From contig NZ_CP076718.1 of the NCBI RefSeq assembly GCF_011682235.2, forward strand, positions 3,997,089 through 4,061,088: a stretch of 64,000 nucleotides of DNA. The letters are read 5' to 3'. The notes below the pieces were generated by a model. The model was not told the DNA's origin. It saw only the letters and a list, made by a program, of their open reading frames with translations, and did not search any database. Positions within the stretch are counted from its first letter, which is position 1, and the number at the start of each line of letters is the position of its first letter. Positions 37,119 to 46,457 of the stretch are shown here, piece after piece. A program made the translations under genes and the position numbers. The stretch is from Rhodocaloribacter litoris. GTDB taxonomy: Bacteria; Bacteroidota; Rhodothermia; Rhodothermales; ISCAR-4553.

Positions 37119-40052
37119 ATGACCTGCCCGATTCGCAACCGCTTCCGGCCCTTTTGTGCCCTGCTTTTTGTCCTGCTGTTTCCTCGCCCGCTCGCGGCGC
37201 AGGAAGTCGAGCCGGCGATGGAAACGCTCGTTCCGCCCACCCCGGCCGCGCAGCGCCTCGAAAGCACCGCCCACCGCACGCGCCTCCGCGAGACGTCGCT
37301 CGTGCGGAACGTCGCCTTCCGCAACGTCGGCCCGACGGTCATGAGCGGCCGCGTGGTCGATCTGGACGTGCGGCCCGACGACCCGACGCATTTCTACGTC
37401 GCCTTCGCCTCGGGCGGGCTGTGGAAGACGACGAACAACGGACAGTCCTTTACCCCCCTTTTCGACGACCAGGCCGTCATGACGCTCGGCGACATCGCCG
37501 TGGACTGGGCCCATGGCGAGACGATCTGGGTCGGAACGGGAGAGAACAATTCGAGTCGTTCTTCTTACGCCGGCACCGGCATCTACCGCTCCACCGACGG
37601 CGGGCGGACGTGGGAGCACCTGGGCCTGGCCGAGACGCACCGCACCGGCCGTATCGTCCTGCACCCCGAGGACCCGAACACCGTCTGGGTGGCCGCGGCC
37701 GGTCATCTCTACTCGCCCAATCCCGAACGCGGCGTCTACAAAACCACCGACGGCGGCAAGACCTGGCGCAAGACGCTCTTCGTCAATGACGACACGGGGG
37801 CCATCGACCTGGTGCTCGATCCCACCAATCCGGCCGTGCTCTACGCCGCCATGTGGGAGCGCAGCCGCCGCGCCTGGAACTTCGTCGAGGGCGGCGAAGG
37901 TTCGGGCATCTACAAGTCCACCGACGGCGGGGAGACCTGGACGCGCCTGACCACCACCGGCAGCGGCTTCCCGACCGGGCCGAACGTGGGACGCATCGGG
38001 CTGGCCGTCTATCCCGGCGATCCGAACATCGTCTATGCGCTGCTCGACAACTACAACCGGCGCCCGCCCGAGGAGGTGGAGGAGCCGCCCGCCCTCACCC
38101 GGGACATGCTCCGCACGATGACCCGCGAGGCGTTCCTCGATCTCAAAGACGAAGACCTCGAAACCTTCCTCCGCGAAAACGACTTTCCCGAGAAGTACAC
38201 GGCGGCGGAGGTCAAACGACGGGTCCGGGAAGGACAGATCGAGCCGGTGGCCCTCGTGTGGTATCTCGAAGACGCCAACGCCCGGCTCTTCGACACGCCC
38301 GTCATCGGGGCCGAGGTCTACCGTTCCGACGACGGGGGCCGCACCTGGCGGCGCACGCACGAGGACTACATCGACGGGCTCTACAACTCCTACGGCTATT
38401 ATTTCGGGGAAATCCGGGTGGCTCCGGAGACGCCGGAGCGGATCTACATCCTGGGCGTGCCCATCCTCCGTTCCGACGACGGGGGCCGCACCTGGACGAA
38501 CATCAACGGCGAGAACGTCCACGTGGATCACCATGCCCTCTGGGTCAGCGACCGCCGCCCGGGCCATCTCATCGTGGGCAATGACGGCGGCGTCAACATC
38601 TCGTACGACGACGGCACCACCTGGGCCAAGGTGAACACCATCCCGGTGGGGCAGTTCTACGACGTGGCCGTGGACGAAGCCACGCCCTACCATGTTTACG
38701 GCGGGTTGCAGGACAACGGCGTGTGGGTGGGGCCGAGCACCTACGAGCACAGCCTCGGCTGGCATTCGACCGGCGACTACCCGTACGACGGCCTCCTCGG
38801 CGGCGACGGCATGCAGGTGGCCGTCGACACCCGCGACAACGAGACCGTCTACACCGGCTTCCAGTTCGGCAACTACTTCCGCATCAACCGCCGCACGGGC
38901 GAGCGCAGGCGCATCGGGCCGCAGCACGAGCTCGGCGAGCGGCCCCCGCGCTTCAACTGGGAGACGCCCGTCCACCTTTCCCGCCACAACCAGGACATCC
39001 TCTACCTGGGTGCGAACCGGCTCTACCGCTCGCTCGACCGGGGCGAGACGTTCGAGCCGATCTCGGACGACCTGACGCGCGGCGGCCGGCCCGGCGACGT
39101 GCCCTACGGAACCCTCACCACCATCGACGAATCGCCCCGGCGCTTCGGGTTGCTCTACACGGGCAGCGACGACGGCCTCGTGCACGTCTCGCGCGACGGC
39201 GGCTTCAGCTGGACCCGCATCTCGGACGCCCTGCCGCAGCACCTCTGGGTGGCCCATGTCGAAGCCTCCAACCACGCCGACGGGCGCGTCTATGTGGCCC
39301 TCAACGGCTATCGCTGGGACCACTTCGACCCCTACCTCTACCGCTCCGACGATTACGGACAGACCTGGACGCGCCTGGGCACCGACCTGCCACGGGAACC
39401 GGTCAACGTAGTCGTCGAGGACCCGGCCAATGAGGACGTCCTCTACGTGGGCACCGACCACGGCGTCTACGTCTCGCTGGACCGGGGCTCGTCGTTCATG
39501 CTGATGGATCACAACCTGCCCTACGTGCCCGTGCACGACCTCGAAATCCAGGCCCGCGAAAAGGACCTGGTCGTCGGCACGCACGGGCGCTCTATCTTCA
39601 TCGCCAGCATCGAGCACGTGCAGCAACTCACCCCCGCGCTGCGGGCCGAACCGCTCCACCTGTTCACGCTGGACGAAGTGACGCACCGCGAGCGCTGGGG
39701 CGAGCGCCGCGCCGTCTGGGCCGAGTACGACGAGCCGGAGATCGAACTGCCCTACTACGCCCGGCAGGCCGGCCTCGTCACGATCCGCGTCCGGACCGAA
39801 GACGGCCTCCTCCTGCGCGAAATGACCGACGAGGCCGAAGCCGGGCTGAACTATCCCGCCTACGACCTCACCGTCGACCCCGACCGCGCCGGGGATTTCA
39901 ACGCCCGGCAGACGGAAGAAGGCGCGAAAAAGCTGAAGCCCGCCGGCAACGGCAAGATCTACCTCCTGCCCGGCACCTACACCGTCGTGCTCTCGATGGG
40001 CGACGCCACCGCCGAGGGCAAGCTCACCGTGAAGGAACCCCGCCGCCGGTGA
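37119..40052 (+). CDS. Secreted VPS10/BNR-repeat protein (sortilin-like beta-propeller)
   Basis: The 977-residue protein has a Sec signal (CALLFVLLFPRPLAAQ) and many Asp-box/BNR-type repeats. Examples are SGGLWKTTNNGQSFTPLF, GIYRSTDGGRTWEHLG, GVYKTTDGGKTWRKTLF, VYRSDDGGRTWRR, ILRSDDGGRTWTN and GLVHVSRDGGFSWTRI. Together they build two beta-propellers of the VPS10 domain family. Bacteroidota carry many such outer-surface or periplasmic proteins; glycosidase activity is often assumed but no catalytic residue can be named. The C-terminal part (after about residue 870) is not a propeller. A subtilase lipoprotein gene follows, 111 bases on, possibly functionally linked. Confidence 0.9.
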   Translation: MTCPIRNRFRPFCALLFVLLFPRPLAAQEVEPAMETLVPPTPAAQRLESTAHRTRLRETSLVRNVAFRNVGPTVMSGRVVDLDVRPDDPTHFYVAFASGGLWKTTNNGQSFTPLFDDQAVMTLGDIAVDWAHGETIWVGTGENNSSRSSYAGTGIYRSTDGGRTWEHLGLAETHRTGRIVLHPEDPNTVWVAAAGHLYSPNPERGVYKTTDGGKTWRKTLFVNDDTGAIDLVLDPTNPAVLYAAMWERSRRAWNFVEGGEGSGIYKSTDGGETWTRLTTTGSGFPTGPNVGRIGLAVYPGDPNIVYALLDNYNRRPPEEVEEPPALTRDMLRTMTREAFLDLKDEDLETFLRENDFPEKYTAAEVKRRVREGQIEPVALVWYLEDANARLFDTPVIGAEVYRSDDGGRTWRRTHEDYIDGLYNSYGYYFGEIRVAPETPERIYILGVPILRSDDGGRTWTNINGENVHVDHHALWVSDRRPGHLIVGNDGGVNISYDDGTTWAKVNTIPVGQFYDVAVDEATPYHVYGGLQDNGVWVGPSTYEHSLGWHSTGDYPYDGLLGGDGMQVAVDTRDNETVYTGFQFGNYFRINRRTGERRRIGPQHELGERPPRFNWETPVHLSRHNQDILYLGANRLYRSLDRGETFEPISDDLTRGGRPGDVPYGTLTTIDESPRRFGLLYTGSDDGLVHVSRDGGFSWTRISDALPQHLWVAHVEASNHADGRVYVALNGYRWDHFDPYLYRSDDYGQTWTRLGTDLPREPVNVVVEDPANEDVLYVGTDHGVYVSLDRGSSFMLMDHNLPYVPVHDLEIQAREKDLVVGTHGRSIFIASIEHVQQLTPALRAEPLHLFTLDEVTHRERWGERRAVWAEYDEPEIELPYYARQAGLVTIRVRTEDGLLLREMTDEAEAGLNYPAYDLTVDPDRAGDFNARQTEEGAKKLKPAGNGKIYLLPGTYTVVLSMGDATAEGKLTVKEPRRR

Positions 40053-40163
40053 ACGGAACGGGACCCATTTTTCGCCCCCGCCGTTCTACGGCCTCGGTCC
40101 GTTTTTCGTCTCTCCCGATGCGCGCCTCCGGGAGGCCCGCGCGTCTCATCCGCCCTACGCGAC

Positions 40164-41849
40164 ATGAATCCCTCGATCCGTCTGCTTCCTGCGCTTTTGT
40201 TGGCGCTTTTCCTCTCGGCCTGTGCCGCGACGCGGCCGGACGCGACTGCCCCGCCGGCGACGGCCCCGGCCACCGAGGCCTCCGGCGGAGAGGAACCCGC
40301 CCCCGCGCCCGTACCCGAGACGACGCCCGCGCGCCCGAACGACTGGTTCCATCGGAGCGAGGCCGACGGCGGCTATCCGGGCATCGGTGTCGAGCAGGCC
40401 TATGCCACCCTCCTGAAGGACCGTAAGCCCGCCCGCACCGTCGTCGTGGCCGTCATCGACTCCGGCATCGACATCGAACACGAAGACCTGAAGCCCAACA
40501 TCTGGGTCAACGAGGACGAGGTGCCCGGCAACGGAAAGGACGACGACGGCAACGGCTACGTGGACGACCTCCACGGCTGGAACTTCATCGGCGGGCCGGA
40601 CGGTCGCCACGTTCACTACGACACCTACGAGCTGACGCGCGAATACGCCCGGCTCTTGCCGAAGTATGAAGGCAAAACCCCGGCTGACGTGCCGGAGACC
40701 GCACAGGAAGAGTACGCCTATTTCCGGAAGCTGGAAGCGGAATACGAGGAGAAGGTGGCCGAGGCCCGGCAGCAGCTCGCCAACATCGGCGGGTTCCTCC
40801 CGGCAGCCGAACAGGCCACCCGCCTGCTGCAGGAGCACTTCGGCAAGGAGGAGATCACCGCCGAAGACCTGGAAACGATCGAGGACGGGCAGACCGAGCT
40901 CGGCACGGCCAAGCAGATCCTGCGCTTCATGAGGGCCAACGAGATCACCCTCAAGGACATCCGGGACTACGTCGAGCACCTCCAGGCCGACCTGGACTAT
41001 CGCCTGAAGCTGGACTTCGACCCGCGCCCGATCGTCGGCGACAACTACGCCGACCCTACCGAGCGTTTCTACGGCAACGGCGACGTCGTCGGGCCCGACC
41101 CCGAGCACGGCACCCACGTGGCCGGCATCATCGGCGCGGTGCGGGGCAACGGCCTCGGCCTCGACGGCATCGCCGACGCGGTCCGGATCATGGTCCTGCG
41201 TGCCGTGCCCGACGGCGACGAGCGTGACAAGGACGTGGCCAACGCTATCCGCTACGCCGTCGACAACGGGGCGCATATCATCAACATGAGCTTCGGCAAG
41301 GCCTACTCGCCCCAGAAAGCCGTCGTCGACGAGGCCGTCCGCTATGCCGAAGCACGAGGGGTGCTGCTGGTGCACGCCGCCGGCAACAGCGGCGAGAACG
41401 TCGACGAGACGGACAACTTCCCGAACCGCACCTACGCCGAGGGGGGAGCGGCTTCGAACTGGATCGAGGTCGGGGCCTCCTCCTGGAAGGTGGACGAAAC
41501 CTTCGTGGCTTCTTTCAGCAACTACGGCAGGGGGTCGGTCGATCTTTTCGCGCCCGGTGTGGCGATCTATTCGACGCTGCCGGGCAACGCATACGGCACC
41601 CGGCAGGGCACGAGCATGGCGGCACCGGTCGTCTCGGGGACGGCGGCCCTGCTGATGGCCTATTTCCCTTCGCTGACGGCGACGGAGGTGGCCGACCTGC
41701 TCCGGCGGACGGTCACGCCGTATGCCGGCCGGGAGGTCGTCGTCCCGGGTACGGACGGACAGCGGGCCGACTTTGCCACCCTCTCGGCGACGGGCGGGGT
41801 GGTCAACGCCTACGCGGCCCTCAAGGCTGCGGCCGCCATGGCCCGGTGA
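40164..41849 (+). CDS. S8 family serine peptidase, lipoprotein
   Basis: The 561-residue subtilisin-like protease has a lipobox (LLALFLSAC). The catalytic triad is visible: Asp in AVIDSGIDIEHEDLK, His in EHGTHVAGIIG and Ser in GTSMAAPVVSGTAALL. The oxyanion Asn is in AAGNSGENVDETDNF. An acidic Asp/Gly-rich segment (NEDEVPGNGKDDDGNGYVDD) after the Asp motif may bind Ca2+. A long insert of about 150 residues separates the Asp and His motifs. It ends 11 bases before the convergent ATPase gene. Its probable site is the outer face of the inner membrane or the outer membrane. Confidence 0.92.
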   Translation: MNPSIRLLPALLLALFLSACAATRPDATAPPATAPATEASGGEEPAPAPVPETTPARPNDWFHRSEADGGYPGIGVEQAYATLLKDRKPARTVVVAVIDSGIDIEHEDLKPNIWVNEDEVPGNGKDDDGNGYVDDLHGWNFIGGPDGRHVHYDTYELTREYARLLPKYEGKTPADVPETAQEEYAYFRKLEAEYEEKVAEARQQLANIGGFLPAAEQATRLLQEHFGKEEITAEDLETIEDGQTELGTAKQILRFMRANEITLKDIRDYVEHLQADLDYRLKLDFDPRPIVGDNYADPTERFYGNGDVVGPDPEHGTHVAGIIGAVRGNGLGLDGIADAVRIMVLRAVPDGDERDKDVANAIRYAVDNGAHIINMSFGKAYSPQKAVVDEAVRYAEARGVLLVHAAGNSGENVDETDNFPNRTYAEGGAASNWIEVGASSWKVDETFVASFSNYGRGSVDLFAPGVAIYSTLPGNAYGTRQGTSMAAPVVSGTAALLMAYFPSLTATEVADLLRRTVTPYAGREVVVPGTDGQRADFATLSATGGVVNAYAALKAAAAMAR

Positions 41850-41860
41850 GTCCCCGGGGT

Positions 41861-44587
41861 TCAGGTGAGCTTGCCGAAGAAGCCGCGTCGCTCGAACCAT
41901 TTGGCCAGTTCGAGCACCGGCACCACCGTGGCGGCCAGGGCCAGGAGCAGGCCCCATTCGGTGAGGGAGAGGTTGACCGTCCCGAAGGCTTCTTCCAGCA
42001 CGGGCACCCGCAGGATCAGGTAGAGGAGGCCCAGCTCCCACAGAATGGCCAGGTTGAGCCAGCGGTTGGCGAACGGCCGGCGAAAGACCGAGTGGCGGTC
42101 CGAACGGTAGTTGTAGGCCTTGAAGAACTGGATCAGCACGAGGGAGACGAACGTCAGCGTCATCGCGTGGGGCAAGGCCAGGCCCCGGTGCAGGGCCCAG
42201 GTGAAGAGGCCCAGGTTGATCAGGGCGGACCATATCCCCCCGACCAGGGTCAGCAAGACGACGGGGCGCGTGAAGAGGCCGGCTTTCGGATTGCGGGGCG
42301 GGCGCCGCATCAGGTCCGGCTCGGGCGGGTCGACCGAGAGCGCCAGGGCCGGTAGCCCGTCCGTGGCCAGGTTGACGTAGAGGATCTGCACGGCGCTCAG
42401 CGGCAGCGGCAACCCGGCCAGCGTCGCCCCGGCCATGAGCAGGATCTCGCCGGTGTTCGAGGAAAGCAGGTACATCAGGTATTTCTTGATGTTTTCGAAG
42501 ATGCCGCGCCCTTCCTCGATGGCCGCCACGATGGAGGCGAAGTTGTCGTCGAGCAGGGTCATGGCGGCGGCTTCCTTGCTGACGTCCGTACCCGTGCGCC
42601 CCATGGCGATGCCGATGTCGGCCTTCTTGAGGGCCGGGGCATCATTGACCCCGTCGCCGGTGACGGCCACCACGTGCTCGCGGGCCTGCAGGGCCGAGAC
42701 GATACGCAGCTTGTGTGCCGGGGAGACGCGGGCGAAGACGTTCGTCTGCTCCACCACCCGGCAGAGGGACGCCTCGTCGAGTTGTTCCAGTTCGGCGCCG
42801 GTCAGCACGTCCTGGCAGGTACACGCCGGGTCCCCGGTGGTGAGGCCGATCTCGCGGGCGACGGCCCGGGCGGTCACCGGGTGATCGCCGGTGATCATCT
42901 TCACCGTGATGCCTGCCGAGCGGCACGTCGCCACGGCAGGTGCGGCCTCGGGGCGGGGCGGGTCGATCAGGCCGACCAGGCCGAGGAAGGTCATGTCCGT
43001 CTCGGCATCCTCGCGACCGGTCCCGTTTGCCCGGGCGCCGGGCTTAAAGGCCACGGCGAGCACGCGCAGGGCCTCTTCGGCCAGGTGCCGGGCCGTCTCC
43101 AGGAGGCGGTCGCGGTCGTCCGCCGTCAGGGGGCGGATGTCGTGCTCCATCCGCTGGTGCGTGCAGGCCGGCAGGATGACCTCGGGGGCCCCTTTGGCAC
43201 AGGCGAACGGTCCTTCGGGACCCTCGTGAAGCGTCGTCATGCGCTTCGTTTCGGACGAAAAGGGGATCTCGTCGAGGCGCGGATAGCGTTCGTCCAGCGC
43301 TTCTTTTTCGAGCCCGGCCTTGGCGGCGGCCACGAGGAGGGCTCCCTCGGTCGGGTCTCCCTGGATCTCCCATGCCTTGTGTTCTTCGTCGAAGCGGAGG
43401 TGTGCGTCGGAGGCCAGCACGGCGGTGCGCAGCAGCAGGCGCACGGCCTCGGAGGGAGGTGCCGGGGTGCCGTCCCGGACGAAGTCGCCCTCGGGCGTGT
43501 AGCCGGCTCCGGTGACCTGCCAGGTCTGCCCGGCCACGACGAGGACCCGGGCGGTCATCTCGTCCCGGGTCAGCGTGCCCGTCTTGTCCGAGCAGATGAC
43601 CGAGGTGCTGCCGAGCGTCTCGACGGCGGGCAGGCGCCGGATCAGGGCGTTTCGCCGGAGCAGGCGGCGCACGCCCAGGGCCAGCGAGATGGTGACCACC
43701 GCCGGCAACGCTTCGGGGACGACCGCCACGGCCAGGGCGATCCCGAAGAGGAACATCTCCAGGAAGGGCTGCCCCCGCAGGAGCCCCAGCGCGACGATCA
43801 GCACCACCACGACGAGCGCCGCGCCCGCCAGCACCCGCCCGATCCGGTCGAGGTTCTGCTGCAACGGGGTCCGGCTCACCTCGACCGTCTCCAGCATCGT
43901 TGCGATCTGCCCGAAGGCCGTGTGCATGCCCGTGGCGACGACCACGCCCCGGCCCCGGCCGTAGGTCACCGTGGTGCCGGCGAACGCCATGTTCACCCGA
44001 TCCCCGACCGGCACCGACGCGCCGGTGAGCGGCTCGGTGTGCTTCGGGACGGGCACCGACTCGCCCGTGAGCACGGCCTCTTCGACCTGCAGGTTGACGG
44101 CCTCGGTCAGCCGCACGTCCGCCGGTACCCGGTTACCCGTCTGGAGCAGGACGACGTCGCCGGGGACGAGCCGGGAGGCCGGCAGGTGAACCTCCCGACC
44201 GTTGCGGAGCACGGTGGCCGTTGGGGCTGCCATCCTGCGCAGCGCCTCGATGGCCCGCTCGGCCCGGTACTCCTGCACGAAGCCGAGGAGGACGGCAAAG
44301 AGCACGATGACGAGGATGACGACGGCCTCGATGCCGTGACCCAGAAAGAGGGACAGCACCGTGGCCCCGATGAGGATGAGGATCAGCAGGTCCTTGAACT
44401 GGGCCAGGAGGAGCGACCAGGCCGTGCGGCGCCGGGTTGCCTGGAGTTCGTTCGGACCCCAGCGGGCCAGGCGCCCGGTGGCTTCCGCTTCCGTCAACCC
44501 GTCCCGTCCGGTGTGCAGGCGCTCGTACACGGCCTCGACGGGCAGGGTGTGCCAGGCCTCGTCACGCCGTTTCTCGGGGGAAGGCAT
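41861..44587 (-). CDS. P-type cation-transporting ATPase (Ca2+-type candidate)
   Basis: The 908-residue protein has a full P2-type layout. An N-terminal cytoplasmic tail (HTLPVEAVYERLHTGRDGLTEAEA, 13-36) precedes the helices. The A-domain TGES loop (VLTGESVPVPKHTE) and the M4 motif PEALPAVVT are followed by the phosphorylation site ICSDKTGTLTRDE. Then come KGAPE, TGDHPVTARAVAREIG, GDGVNDAPALKKADIGIAMG and the M6 motif NLATDGLPALALSVDPP. Such motifs fit SERCA/PMCA-like Ca2+ pumps, but Na+ or other cations are not excluded. The first 21 codons are duplicated at 46143-46205. Confidence 0.93.
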   Translation of the reverse strand: MPSPEKRRDEAWHTLPVEAVYERLHTGRDGLTEAEATGRLARWGPNELQATRRRTAWSLLLAQFKDLLILILIGATVLSLFLGHGIEAVVILVIVLFAVLLGFVQEYRAERAIEALRRMAAPTATVLRNGREVHLPASRLVPGDVVLLQTGNRVPADVRLTEAVNLQVEEAVLTGESVPVPKHTEPLTGASVPVGDRVNMAFAGTTVTYGRGRGVVVATGMHTAFGQIATMLETVEVSRTPLQQNLDRIGRVLAGAALVVVVLIVALGLLRGQPFLEMFLFGIALAVAVVPEALPAVVTISLALGVRRLLRRNALIRRLPAVETLGSTSVICSDKTGTLTRDEMTARVLVVAGQTWQVTGAGYTPEGDFVRDGTPAPPSEAVRLLLRTAVLASDAHLRFDEEHKAWEIQGDPTEGALLVAAAKAGLEKEALDERYPRLDEIPFSSETKRMTTLHEGPEGPFACAKGAPEVILPACTHQRMEHDIRPLTADDRDRLLETARHLAEEALRVLAVAFKPGARANGTGREDAETDMTFLGLVGLIDPPRPEAAPAVATCRSAGITVKMITGDHPVTARAVAREIGLTTGDPACTCQDVLTGAELEQLDEASLCRVVEQTNVFARVSPAHKLRIVSALQAREHVVAVTGDGVNDAPALKKADIGIAMGRTGTDVSKEAAAMTLLDDNFASIVAAIEEGRGIFENIKKYLMYLLSSNTGEILLMAGATLAGLPLPLSAVQILYVNLATDGLPALALSVDPPEPDLMRRPPRNPKAGLFTRPVVLLTLVGGIWSALINLGLFTWALHRGLALPHAMTLTFVSLVLIQFFKAYNYRSDRHSVFRRPFANRWLNLAILWELGLLYLILRVPVLEEAFGTVNLSLTEWGLLLALAATVVPVLELAKWFERRGFFGKLT

Positions 44588-44725
44588 GGAAGCGGTGGGT
44601 TCGTCCGGGGTGGCGGCCGCGGTCGAGGCGAGCGGTCAGGGAGCCGGGGCGGCGTCGGCGTAGTGGAGGTGGTTCACCTGCCGGCCGTTCTTCCAGAACC
44701 GGTAACAGACGTGCGGGCCGGTGGC
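44525..44725. repeat. Direct repeat, left copy (ATPase 5' end plus M23 peptidase 3' end)
   Basis: Bases 44525-44725 repeat 46143-46457. Up to 44652 the copies are identical at an offset of 1618. The left copy then lacks 12 bp (46271-46282) and 102 bp (46298-46399) of the right copy, both multiples of three, and ends at 44725. The block covers the ATPase start codon region and the end of the M23 peptidase gene. Confidence 0.9.
44636..44725 (-). pseudogene. Fragment of the M23 peptidase 3' end
   Basis: On the minus strand this encodes the last residues of the M23 peptidase at 46254, starting at GPHVCYRFWKNGRQVNHL and ending at the same stop codon. Two in-frame deletions removed 34 and 4 residues. 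It has no own start and is joined at 44726 to unrelated sequence. It is a relic of the duplication that flanks the inserted segment. Confidence 0.85.
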
Positions 44726-45038
44726 TCCGTCGGCCGTTCCTACGGGTCGGCTGCGGGTTTCATCTACCGCTTGGGCTTTGGAGACCCTGACGACATCTCG
44801 GCCCGGCTTGGACGTGGTTGCACCGCCCGGTCGCTTCGTTCCGCTGTCTCGCCGTATCGCGGCGCATACGGTTGTTCGAACCGGTTCGTGGTCCGGATGC
44901 ACCTTGTGACGCAACGGTTCGCTCACGCTCACTTTCAACGCGCTTTTGTTGAGACAGGCTTGGCCTGATGGTGCAGGCGTGTGGGAGGATGTACCTCCTG
45001 CCCGTGGGGCCGGGTCTCTGCATTCCCGGGCGTAACGT
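44726..45038. other. Insert sequence left of the membrane-protein gene, no gene recognised
   Basis: These 313 bases are unique in the window and have no protein-like frame. They contain several perfect short palindromes: CCGTAT/ATACGG (44853-44872) and CGAACCGGTTCG (44877-44888). The region is downstream of the membrane gene and may contain its 3' UTR or a remnant of a mobile element. Confidence 0.5.
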
Positions 45039-46106
45039 TCAGTACCAGCCGAGCTTAAAGCCCCACCGGCCGATGTCGAGGGCGAAGGCCAGGCCCCAGT
45101 AGAAGACGAAAAACGTCCCGCCGGCCACAAGGGCCAGTCCGCTCAGCAGGACCGGTTGGTGCGGTTTCTCGGCGGCCCATCGGACGAGGCGTCTGCCACC
45201 CAACCATACCATCACAGCGAAGAGTACGGCCATTACGGCGATCTGGCCGAGACCCTGCACCATCATGACGCCCGCACCGTAGAGCGGGCTCTCGGCGCTC
45301 GCGGCGTAAGTCAGGAACTCCCGGAAGACAGGGAAGGGCCGGCCGACGGCGAAAAGACCGACGAGCGTGCCGATAATGCCTGCCTTTGCCGTCGTCGTGC
45401 CGAAAAAGGCGCGAACCGGTAGGGCAACCCGTTCCACCAGTGCGCCGGCGAACCCGAGTTCGACGATGCCCCACACCAGCATGACGAGGCCGATCGTCGT
45501 AAACACCGTCTGTGCCTGCGCGAGCCGTGCGCCGCGTTCGTTGTACGCCGCGACCCCTTCCGCGCCGAGCGTGCCCACATACAACCCGTACGCCGCGCAC
45601 ACGACGAGCACACCAGCCACGAACGCTCCCAGTGCCCGCCAGGGGCGCGCCCCCTGCCGCTTCCGGTCGGTCGAGCAGATAAGCCCCGGCAGCATGGCAA
45701 AGACGACGCAGTTACACGCGGTGAACGTGGCCGCGAGGCCGGCAATGGCGGCAAAAAGGAAACCGAAACCCGCGCCGTATGCGTCGTAACCCTGCGCGAG
45801 TCGGGACGTGTCGCCGATGGTTCTGCCGGCCACCACGTCTCGCCCGAAGCCGTCCACCACGTGGTAGTTCCAGAAGCCTGCGATCACCACGGCCGCAGCA
45901 ATGGTTACGAGGGTCCAGCGCAGCAACCGGGTACCTCCGTAGACAACGCACGGATTCGCTGGGTCCAGCGTACCGTGTACCACCTTCGTTTGCATGGGTG
46001 CGTCTGCCCGTTGAAGCACGTTCTGCCGGCAATATCGTCTCGGGTCCATCTCGAAAGCACCACACGACCCGGTGACATCATGGGACGTATAGTACGAGAC
46101 AAGCAC
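45039..46106 (-). CDS. Polytopic membrane protein, distantly DsbD/CcdA-like, in an inserted segment
   Basis: The 355-residue frame has about eight hydrophobic helices (from residue about 62 to 345). FTACNCVVFAMLPGL, with two Cys near a Pro-Gly, and FAVGRPFPVFREF recall the paired half motifs of DsbD/CcdA-type thiol transporters. The match is loose and the function uncertain. The start is GTG at 46106 with AAGGAGG 14 bases upstream; an ATG at 45995 is an alternative. It lies wholly inside a 1.4-kb segment flanked by direct repeats. The DNA at 46107-46142 is clearly more AT-rich than the neighbours, a sign of transfer. Confidence 0.75.
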   Translation of the reverse strand: MLVSYYTSHDVTGSCGAFEMDPRRYCRQNVLQRADAPMQTKVVHGTLDPANPCVVYGGTRLLRWTLVTIAAAVVIAGFWNYHVVDGFGRDVVAGRTIGDTSRLAQGYDAYGAGFGFLFAAIAGLAATFTACNCVVFAMLPGLICSTDRKRQGARPWRALGAFVAGVLVVCAAYGLYVGTLGAEGVAAYNERGARLAQAQTVFTTIGLVMLVWGIVELGFAGALVERVALPVRAFFGTTTAKAGIIGTLVGLFAVGRPFPVFREFLTYAASAESPLYGAGVMMVQGLGQIAVMAVLFAVMVWLGGRRLVRWAAEKPHQPVLLSGLALVAGGTFFVFYWGLAFALDIGRWGFKLGWY

Positions 46107-46142
46107 TGATTACACAATAACCTCCTTGCTAAAAGTCGCTCT

Positions 46143-46205
46143 GTACACGGCCTCGACGGGCAGGGTGTGCCAGGCCTCGTCACGCCGTTTCTCGGGGGAA
46201 GGCAT
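46143..46205 (-). pseudogene. Fragment of the P-type ATPase 5' end
   Basis: On the minus strand this contains the first 21 codons of the ATPase at 41861 (MPSPEKRRDEAWHTLPVEAVY), identical to 44525-44587, and then stops abruptly at the insert boundary. It cannot encode a functional protein. Confidence 0.9.
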
Positions 46206-46457
46206 GGAAGCGGTGGGTTCGTCCGGGGTGGCGGCCGCGGTCGAGGCGAGCGGTCAGGGAGCCGGGGCGGTCGCCGGGGCGGCGTCGGCGTAGTGGAGCG
46301 GGGCCTGTTCCAGGCGGGGCAGGAGGGTGTTGCGCAGCGTTTCGAAGGCGGTGCGGTGTCTGGCCTGGACCGGCTCGGAGGAGGGGAATTCCTCGCGGAG
46401 GTGGTTCACCTGCCGGCCGTTCTTCCAGAACCGGTAACAGACGTGCGGGCCGGTGGC
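46143..46457. repeat. Direct repeat, right copy
   Basis: This is the longer copy of the 44525-44725 repeat. It joins the ATPase 5' fragment (46143-46205) to the end of the intact M23 peptidase gene. The 12-bp and 102-bp segments missing from the left copy are present here. Confidence 0.9.

Noticed and set aside
36444..39686. 1080-codon minus-strand frame opposite the VPS10 gene
   Set aside because: Only its last 158 codons (36444-36920) are a real gene, DUF1232; the remainder is antisense shadow of the VPS10 protein.
45156..45422. Small plus-strand frame opposite the membrane gene
   Set aside because: It is His/Arg-rich antisense shadow with no support.
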